From contig JACZRO010000010.1 in NCBI GenBank assembly GCA_022574675.1, positions 1-35,979 on the forward strand: a stretch of 35,979 nucleotides of DNA, in the 5' to 3' direction. Numbering within the stretch: the first letter of the stretch is position 1; each line of letters starts with the position of its first letter. The position numbers and the translations under genes are program-made. This document shows positions 30,431 to 35,979 of the stretch, piece by piece. Source of the DNA: Chloroflexota bacterium (lineage in GTDB: Bacteria > Chloroflexota > Dehalococcoidia > Lucifugimonadales > Lucifugimonadaceae). The notes below the pieces were generated by a model. That model ran no database searches and was not told the origin of the DNA. It worked only from the letters and a program-made list of their open reading frames with translations.

Positions 30431-31351
30431 TCACGGCCTCAACGCCCGGCGGGCGTTCACCTTGATCGAGTACGCCTCCTGGTTGACGGCTATGAACAGC
30501 GTCGTGCCGTCCGGCCCCCCGAAGTCCAGGTTGGCGTTCCGGTCCGGTGTCAGAACCACCCCGAGCAGTTCTCCGGCAGGGCTGAACACATGAACGCCGT
30601 CGCCCGCAGACGACCACACGTTTCCGTCGCTGTCCACTCGGAACCCGTCCGACTTGCCGGAGTCCGGCCTGGCATAGATCCGGTGGTTGGATAGCGCACC
30701 GTCCGGAGCCGCATCGAAGGCGTGGATCGACGCTTCGGGAGAGTCCGGCTCGTGTCCAGTGTCCGACACGTAAAGCACGGACTCGTCCGGGGAGAAGGCG
30801 ATGCCGTTCGGCCGGTCGAAACGATCGCTCACGATTTCGATCTTTCCCGTGTCGGGCCAGAGCCGGAAAACGTAGTTGGCGCCCAGCTCGGACTCCGCCT
30901 TATGGCCTTCGCGGTCGCTCAAAATCCCGTAGGGCGGGTCGGTGAACCAGATCGTTCCGTCCGACTTAACGACCAGGTCGTTCGGGGAGTTGAGCCGCTT
31001 CCCCTCGTAACTATCGACGAGGCTCACAACGGTCCCGTCAGGCTCCGTGCGGCTGACCCTCCGGCCGCCGTGCTCGCAAGACACCAGCCGCCCCTCGCGG
31101 TCAAGCGTGTGGCCGTTTGTGTAGCCGCAGGGTTGCCTGAAAACGGTCGTCCCGTCTGACTCAGACCAGCGCAACATCCGGTCGTTCGGGATGTCGCTCC
31201 ACAGGAGATATCCGCCGCCCGATTCCGAATCATCCGGCACCCAGGTCGTGCCCTCCGCCCACTGATACCCATCACCCAGCTTGCGAAGTCGCTCGTCCGG
31301 GAGGATCAACTGCTCAAAGGCGCTTGACCGGATGTCGTACTGCGGCTCCAA
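30431..31351 (-). CDS. SMP-30/gluconolactonase family protein (second of tandem pair)
   Basis: 306 aa, six-bladed propeller of the SMP-30/gluconolactonase/LRE-like group, which hydrolyses sugar lactones with one divalent metal. Likely metal ligands by motif are E33 (QWAEGTTW), N182 (DRPNGIAFSPDESVLYVSD) and D235 (KSDGFRVDSDGNVWSSAGDG), with N121 and N124 (NSPNDLVVKSDGTIWFTDPP) near the substrate. It lies 57 nt after the homologous gene upstream and is cotranscribed with it. No signal peptide, so cytoplasmic. The lactone is not known; gluconolactone, lactonic sugar acids or other lactones are possible. Confidence 0.93.
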   Translation of the reverse strand: MEPQYDIRSSAFEQLILPDERLRKLGDGYQWAEGTTWVPDDSESGGGYLLWSDIPNDRMLRWSESDGTTVFRQPCGYTNGHTLDREGRLVSCEHGGRRVSRTEPDGTVVSLVDSYEGKRLNSPNDLVVKSDGTIWFTDPPYGILSDREGHKAESELGANYVFRLWPDTGKIEIVSDRFDRPNGIAFSPDESVLYVSDTGHEPDSPEASIHAFDAAPDGALSNHRIYARPDSGKSDGFRVDSDGNVWSSAGDGVHVFSPAGELLGVVLTPDRNANLDFGGPDGTTLFIAVNQEAYSIKVNARRALRP

Positions 31352-31408
31352 AATATGTGCCTCCTGGTTACGCCTGTCAGTCGGGCCGATCGGGGCTATC
31401 GGGTTTGC

Positions 31409-32317
31409 CTAGAAAGGGTATGCGCCGGTCGAAATTACCCGCACCATCCAGACCGAGCTGGTGGCGCAGATGAACAGCGTCCGCCGGTCCGCCATCCCGA
31501 AACAGCAGTTGGCGGCGATCTCCGGCGTAAGGAACTTGCCGAGCATCTCGCCATCGGACGTAAACACCTGCACCCCGTCGCCGGACGCGACGTACAGGTT
31601 GCCGTCCGTGTCTACCCGGAGCCCGTCCGGCACGTGCGGCGAGACTTCACATATGATCCGGCTGTGGGTCAGCCGACTGCCGTCCTCCACGTCGAACGCC
31701 CTGACGTGATGCGGCCGTTCGGCGCCGTGGGTGAACCCGGAGTCGGAGATGTAAAGCACCGACTCGTCCGGCGAGAACGCCAGCCCGTTTGGCTTGTCGA
31801 AATCCTCGGCGACCGCCGTCAGTTCGCCCGTGGAGCGGTCGAGCCGATAGACGCGGTTATGTTCCTGCTGCGACGGCTCCCCGTGACCCTGGTCCGACAT
31901 GAGCGCTCCGTAATCCGGGTCGGAGAACCACACGCTGCCGTCCGACTTGACGACGACGTCGTTGGGCGATGTCAGCGGCACCCCGCCGTAACTGTCCACC
32001 AGCGTCGTTTCCGTTTCACCGGGCCGTGCGATCGAGACGCGCCGTCCGCTCGTCTCGCAGGTCAGCAGATAGCCGTTGGCGTCCACCGCATTGCCGTTGG
32101 CGTTCCGGCTCGGCTCGCGGAGGACACCGACGCCGTCCGACTCCGACCAGCGCATGATGCGGTCGTTCGGGATGTCGCTCCACACAAGGTAGCCGCCGTC
32201 ATGTACCCAGGCGCAGCCCTCGGTGAACCCCATCCCGTCGGCGATGCGTACCAGCGTCGCGTCCGGCTCCACGATCCTCCGGAACCGTTCGTCGAGCAGC
32301 TGGATTTCGGCCGTCAT
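31409..32317 (-). CDS. SMP-30/gluconolactonase family protein (first of tandem pair)
   Basis: 302 aa, the same fold as the gene that follows it, with strong similarity along the length (for example GYLVWSDIPNDRIMRWSESD against YLLWSDIPNDRMLRWSESD). The predicted metal ligands are E33 (FTEGCAW), N177 (DKPNGLAFSPDESVLYISDS) and D231 (VPDGLRVDTDGNLYVASGDG), with N119 in SPNDVVVKSDG. The pair looks like an in-place duplication that has since diverged, keeping all active-site positions. Both are on the minus strand. The substrate is unknown; a role in sugar-acid supply to the FGGY kinase is inference. Confidence 0.93.
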   Translation of the reverse strand: MTAEIQLLDERFRRIVEPDATLVRIADGMGFTEGCAWVHDGGYLVWSDIPNDRIMRWSESDGVGVLREPSRNANGNAVDANGYLLTCETSGRRVSIARPGETETTLVDSYGGVPLTSPNDVVVKSDGSVWFSDPDYGALMSDQGHGEPSQQEHNRVYRLDRSTGELTAVAEDFDKPNGLAFSPDESVLYISDSGFTHGAERPHHVRAFDVEDGSRLTHSRIICEVSPHVPDGLRVDTDGNLYVASGDGVQVFTSDGEMLGKFLTPEIAANCCFGMADRRTLFICATSSVWMVRVISTGAYPF

Positions 32318-32477
32318 CTCTATCTCCGTTGGATTTACCGTGGAGGTACACGGCCTGCCGGGCGGACCGACCGCGGCGGGAAGGCTAACATCGGGACATC
32401 GGCCGAGCCATCCGGCCGGAGATCACTCAATGAACGCCGCCAGAGGTTCGAGGATTAGAGATCAGGGGGAGAGGACC

Positions 32478-32935
32478 ATGTCCGAGCACCGGGTGTCGCT
32501 GTCGTGGCATCGCGACCGCGACGACTTCAAGTACCCGACCTACACCCGGGACCACGCGTGGGCCTTCCCCGGCGGCGAGACGATCCCGGCGTCAGCGGCC
32601 CCGAGTTCCTCGGCAGCGCAGACCGTGTGGACCCGGAGGAGGCGCTCGTCGCGTCGATCGCGGCGTGCCACATGCTGACCTTTCTGGCCGTGGCGGCGAA
32701 GCGCCGGTTCGTGGTGGACGCTTATTCGGATCACGCTGTCGGATATATGGAAAAGAACGAGGACGGGCGGCTGGCGATCACGCGGGTTGAGCTGCGTCCG
32801 GACATCACATTTTCCGATGAGCCGCGGCCAACGCTGGAACAGATCGAGTCGATGCACCATCAGTCGCACGAGGAGTGTTTCATAGCAAACTCGGTGAGGA
32901 CCGAGATCGTGGTGCTGCCGCCCGCGACACCGTAG
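32478..32935 (+). pseudogene. OsmC-family protein interrupted by a one-base frameshift
   Basis: The start is clear: GGGGGAGAGG a few bases before an ATG opening MSEHRVSLSWHRDRDDF, then WAFPGGETIPASAAP. At a run of four C (32599-32602) the frame must shift by one base (one C missing) to continue with EFLGSADRVDPEEALVASIA, ACHMLTFLAVAAKRRFVVDA and the C-terminal HHQSHEECFIANSVRTEIVV. The joined protein would be 152 aa, the normal size for this Ohr/OsmC-like family. CHMLTF holds one catalytic cysteine and EECFIAN the second, as in peroxide-reducing OsmC proteins. It is either a pseudogene or a base missing in a homopolymer in the assembly. Confidence 0.85.
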
Positions 32936-33165
32936 GCGCGGGACTTGCTCCGTCCGCCGCTGCCATGCGAGGGCCTCAAGATGCGGCGATGTGTGGTTCC
33001 GCTGTCCCCAACGCGTAGGGCCGAATGACTATTCGCCCTCGGGTGGATACCTGTGGACCCCTATACCGGTTGCGATTGATGGCGCATTTGTGGACTGGGG
33101 GCGTGCCGGAGCGCTGGCCGGGAGATTCCTTGGATTCGGGGCGCGTTGGGCGTGCGGGCTTCGGA

Positions 33166-34293
33166 ATGACAATAGAATCTCTTCCTCTGGATCATTATTT
33201 CTCCAGGACAGGGACCGCCTTCTTGACCTCCGACCCGAAATTACTCAGGGCCGGCTACGCCGAGACCGTCATAACGCCGCCCGTCGGTTTCAACATCGCC
33301 GGTCCCGAACACCCCTCGCGCCCGGCGACGGACATAGCGGATGACCTGCTCGGGCGAGTGTTGCTGCTCCAGACGGGCGATGTCCGTGCCGCGATCGTGA
33401 CCCTCGACGTCTGGGGTGTTAGCGGACATCTCGTATCGTCGGTCGCCGACAGGGTGTCGGCAGCGGCGGACGTCGACCCTGCGCTCGTCTGGGTCGGCGT
33501 GTCCGGCAACGCAAGCTCCCCGCCCCTCTGGGAGGACAAGGGGGACGATAACGCCGCCGGGTACGACGCTTACGCCGCCTACGTTCCGCAGCAGATCGGC
33601 GGGGCGGCCGCGCTCGCTGCCGCACGGTTGGAAGATGCGGAACTCGGCTTTGCGACGGCGCTCCTTCCGGACCTGGCAACCTCGGTCCACGGCCGGGCGG
33701 TCGACATCGACGAAACCATCTCGCTCATGGTCGTCGACGGTGTTTCCGGCCCGATCGCCCGCGTGATCGGGTTCGGGTGCCCGGGCTCGGTAGCGGGTGT
33801 TGATCCGCCGGTCTGGACCGCTGACTATCCCGGCTACGCGTGCTGGGCGCTGTCACAGGCCTCGGGTGGGGCAGGGTGCTTGTTCATACGCGGCCCGGCC
33901 AACGACGTCCGGCCCTTCGACTGGTACGGCGGCAACCCGTCCCCGGGCCACGCTGACCGGGCCCCGGCGGACGTGCAGGCCCTCGGCTGGCTGCTCGCGA
34001 CGCAGGCGGGCGTCGCCGCGCAGGGCGTGCTGCTCCGGAGGAACATCGAGATCAAGCCGCTACCGGCCGAAGACGCCCCGGCTGAGTTGGGCGCGGTGCG
34101 AGCCCTTGCCGTGGGCGACGGACTGTTCGAGTCGTTCTCCGCTCCGCTGCCCGCGGGTTTCAACCTCGCCCTTCGAGACCTGGCCCCGGATAGGACCGTC
34201 TTCGCCTGCGCCAATTTGAGCGGCGCCCCGTTCAGCCAATCATCCGCGGTTACGGATGCCGTGGCGCTGGTAGCGCGATACCGGGCGCGTTGA
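33166..34293 (+). CDS. Neutral/alkaline ceramidase-like protein
   Basis: 375 aa from the ATG at 33166; the frame is open further but the family N-terminus LLRAGYAETVITPPVGFNIA lies near residue 27 of this start. Other family parts are AAIVTLDVWGVS, VGVSGNASSPPLWEDKGDD and FIRGPANDVRPFDWYGGNPS, which matches the G-x-x-G-D-V-x-P part of the family. In ceramidases and their relatives the second of these carries T-H-T-H-S-G-P with zinc histidines; here it reads G-N-A-S-S-P-P (residues 114-120), so the metal site may be lost. No signal peptide is seen. It may be a non-catalytic or altered hydrolase. The start has only weak ribosome-site support. Confidence 0.7.
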   Translation: MTIESLPLDHYFSRTGTAFLTSDPKLLRAGYAETVITPPVGFNIAGPEHPSRPATDIADDLLGRVLLLQTGDVRAAIVTLDVWGVSGHLVSSVADRVSAAADVDPALVWVGVSGNASSPPLWEDKGDDNAAGYDAYAAYVPQQIGGAAALAAARLEDAELGFATALLPDLATSVHGRAVDIDETISLMVVDGVSGPIARVIGFGCPGSVAGVDPPVWTADYPGYACWALSQASGGAGCLFIRGPANDVRPFDWYGGNPSPGHADRAPADVQALGWLLATQAGVAAQGVLLRRNIEIKPLPAEDAPAELGAVRALAVGDGLFESFSAPLPAGFNLALRDLAPDRTVFACANLSGAPFSQSSAVTDAVALVARYRAR

Positions 34294-34347
34294 ACATGTG
34301 CACGACACCTCGAGCGGCGGGACTTATATCCGGCCATTCGATGTACT

Positions 34348-34413
34348 CACGCGCTGGCGCGTGCCGCCCCTGGCGGCAACTCCCTCACCTCAATCCTCTC
34401 CCGACGGGAGAGG
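34348..34413. repeat. Cluster of three inverted repeats after the ceramidase-like gene
   Basis: CACGCGC-tg-GCGCGTG (34348-34363), then CCGCC-cct-GGCGG (34364-34376), then CCTCTCCC-gac-GGGAGAGG (34395-34413). The last belongs to the dispersed CCCTCTCCC family. They lie in the 277-bp gap between two convergent genes and could end transcription in both directions. No T tract is strong. Confidence 0.75.
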
Positions 34414-34570
34414 AGGTAACCAGACCAGTCTGAAGGTGTCATCCCGATCCGTCCCGTGAAAAATGAGGAGTCTGTACCGCAAATTCGCCGTTCAAAACGC
34501 GGCAGATACGGTACTGTCAGGACGCGTGCTGAGGCTCTCTAAGCACGTCGTTGCGCGTGCCCGGACGGCT

Positions 34571-35551
34571 CTACCGCTTCGGCCAGTTCACCAGCACCGC
34601 GCCGGCGATCACGGCCGCGGCGCCCACCGCGAACGCGCCGGTCAACGTCTCCTCCAGCAGCGCCGCCCCGAGCGCCATCGCGACCAGCGGGTTGAAGTTC
34701 ACGTACACGACGACCTGTGTCGGACTGAGGCGGGTCAGCGAGAACACGAACATCAACTGCGCCAGACCGAGCGAGCCCAGGTACAGCATCAACAGCGTGT
34801 TTTGCGTGTCAAACCCGCCCGTATCGCCCAGCGCCGCCTCGGCCAGGGCGAGCGGCGCCAGCATCAACGCCCCGATCAGCATGGTCCATGCCGTCACGTT
34901 CATCGCCGAGTACCGGGCGAACGCCCGCTGCGACGCGACGCCATAGACGGCGACGCAGGCGGCGGCGAACAGCAGGAGCGCGGCTCCGCCGATCGCTGCG
35001 CCCGTGCTGACCGTCTCTCCGCCGCTCTCCGCCGGGGACAACGCGGTCTCGCCGAACACCAGCCCGATGCCGATGAGCGAGACCACCACCCCGGCGATCT
35101 GCCGCAAGTCCAGCGATTCTCGCCCGAAGATTCGTCCCAGGGCCACGCTCCAGACCGGCGAAGTGGCCATCAACAGGGCGCCGCGGGAGGCCTCGGTCAC
35201 CTGGAACCCGAACGCCATCGCCAGCGGGAAGGCGGTGAAGTAGAAGGCGGCCAGTAAGAAAAACAGCCGCCAGTCACGCCGCTCCACCCGCATCCCGTGG
35301 CGGTGGAACAGCAGCACCAGCGCCCACAGGATCGCGGCGCCGATGCCGATCCGTACCGCCGCCAGGGTGAATGGCGGGATGTCTTGCGCCACGACGCGCG
35401 TTGCGACCACTGCGCCACCGAACAGGCTGAAAGCGCCGATGGCCGTGATGTTCGGCCAGGCGCTCCCTGACCAGTGCGAACCTCGCCGGCGGCCCGCTGC
35501 CTGGTTGGCTATATCGGAATCTCCCGGAGAGAGGGGTGAAACACGCCCCAA
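34571..35551 (-). CDS. EamA/DMT-superfamily transporter
   Basis: Membrane protein of the drug/metabolite transporter superfamily, with ten hydrophobic helices in two EamA domains. The first includes AVRIGIGAAILWALVLLFHR and FQVTEASRGALLMATSPVWS, the second TAWTMLIGALMLAPLALAEA and SPTQVVVYVNFNPLVAMALG, then ALLEETLTGAFAVGAAAVIA. I chose a TTG at 35551 (326 aa) because GAGAGGGGG lies just before it. The alternative ATG at 35638, 4 nt after the amidohydrolase stop, would add 29 residues translated from a dispersed hairpin repeat (PHPNPLPPGEG). The substrate is unknown. The gene is the second of a pair with the amidohydrolase. Confidence 0.85.
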   Translation of the reverse strand: MGRVSPLSPGDSDIANQAAGRRRGSHWSGSAWPNITAIGAFSLFGGAVVATRVVAQDIPPFTLAAVRIGIGAAILWALVLLFHRHGMRVERRDWRLFFLLAAFYFTAFPLAMAFGFQVTEASRGALLMATSPVWSVALGRIFGRESLDLRQIAGVVVSLIGIGLVFGETALSPAESGGETVSTGAAIGGAALLLFAAACVAVYGVASQRAFARYSAMNVTAWTMLIGALMLAPLALAEAALGDTGGFDTQNTLLMLYLGSLGLAQLMFVFSLTRLSPTQVVVYVNFNPLVAMALGAALLEETLTGAFAVGAAAVIAGAVLVNWPKR

Positions 35552-35558
35552 GATTTCC

Positions 35559-35591
35559 CCCTCTCCCGGCGGGAGAGGGTTGGGGTGAGGG
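35559..35591. repeat. Dispersed hairpin repeat overlapping the EamA start
   Basis: CCCTCTCCC (35559-35567) and GGGAGAGGG (35571-35579) form a perfect 9-bp hairpin with a 3-nt loop, followed by TTGGGGTGAGGG. It is the best copy of the family seen at 30210, 30280 and 34395. Read on the minus strand its second arm gives a purine-rich ribosome site for the TTG at 35551. Confidence 0.88.
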
Positions 35592-35642
35592 AAAAGACTC
35601 GGCCCAGCATCCCGTGTATGCGGGTGTTGACCCGGCATGAGC

Positions 35643-35979
35643 TTACCGTCGCACCACCACCTGTCCGTCCTTCACCACCAGCCTCACGTCGCGCACGTTC
35701 TCGATGTCGTCGAGCGGATTCGAGCCCACCGCCAACAGGTCGGCCGCTTTGCCCGGTTCGATGGTTCCACGCTCGTCGCCCACGAGGCACACCTCGGCCG
35801 ACGTCTGCGTCGCCGCCACGATCGCCTGCCACTCCGTCATGCCGCGTCGCACGAGCTGTGCGAGTTCCAGCAGCCCGCCGTCCGGCAGCGCCAGGTCCGA
35901 TCCGCACGCGATGCGCACGCCAGCATCCAGCGCTTTCTTGAAACCCGCTGCGTGCGCCTCCGGCGCCCCAACCGCGCGC
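35643..35979 (-). CDS. Amidohydrolase family protein, C-terminal part (cut by right edge)
   Basis: The last 111 residues of a metal-dependent amidohydrolase (imidazolonepropionase/prolidase-like). The frame is open to the edge: APEAHAAGFKKALDAGVRIA, then CGSDLALPDGGLLELAQLVR, with the metal-binding aspartate in G-S-D. GMTEWQAIVAATQTSAEVCL and RGTIEPGKAADLLAVGSNPL are the usual C-terminal signatures, where the end strand packs on a small beta-domain (VRLVVKDGQVVVRR). Such proteins hydrolyse cyclic amides or dipeptide-like bonds. The start, the HxH motif and any signal peptide lie outside the window. The EamA gene follows. Confidence 0.9.
   Translation of the reverse strand, partial: RAVGAPEAHAAGFKKALDAGVRIACGSDLALPDGGLLELAQLVRRGMTEWQAIVAATQTSAEVCLVGDERGTIEPGKAADLLAVGSNPLDDIENVRDVRLVVKDGQVVVRR

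Overview
The window is GC-rich bacterial chromosome with densely packed, mostly minus-strand genes. Gene content suggests an uncultured Chloroflexota, perhaps Dehalococcoidia or SAR202-like. The pointers are dgt-dnaG-rpoD, a three-gene transhydrogenase, many NHL/SMP-30 beta-propellers, an odd acyl-CoA dehydrogenase, and short hairpin repeats between genes. This placement is inference from gene content only. I saw no rRNA, tRNA, insertion sequence, phage gene or true CRISPR array.

Region 1 (1-6667, minus strand): a membrane protein cut by the left edge, then the information-processing block dgt, dnaG, rpoD, which ends at a strong hairpin terminator, and an MFS exporter upstream of dgt. Region 2 (6668-10352): a roughly 550-bp array of about 16 degenerate 30-36 bp units, each built round an inverted repeat, followed by the three transhydrogenase genes pntAA-pntAB-pntB. 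Region 3 (10633-17193, mixed strands): a minimal secretion-type P-loop ATPase, a second MFS protein, an alpha/beta-hydrolase fused to a LuxR DNA-binding domain, a BenE-like transporter divergent from it, and an acyl-CoA dehydrogenase with a clear terminator.

Region 4 (17327-28735, minus strand) is a central sugar-phosphate block. In transcription order it has a short-chain dehydrogenase, an FGGY sugar kinase, transketolase, ribose-5-phosphate isomerase B, transaldolase, glucose-6-phosphate isomerase, a DUF2090 aldolase-like protein, a HAD phosphatase, an NHL propeller and a small hypothetical protein. The kinase to isomerase part is tight, with 7-114 nt between genes, and should carry carbon through the non-oxidative pentose phosphate pathway.

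Region 5 (29060-35979): an NHL propeller, two tandem SMP-30/gluconolactonase-like genes, an OsmC-like gene broken by a one-base frameshift, a neutral-ceramidase-like protein lacking its usual histidine motif, an EamA transporter and an amidohydrolase cut by the right edge. Dispersed CCCTCTCCC...GGGAGAGGG hairpins sit in the gaps here, and one may supply the ribosome binding site of the EamA gene. The two lactonase-like proteins could produce sugar acids for the FGGY kinase in region 4, but this is inference.

The items most worth a second look are the hairpin array at 6866-7410, the minimal ATPase at 10633, and the hydrolase-LuxR fusion facing the BenE transporter.
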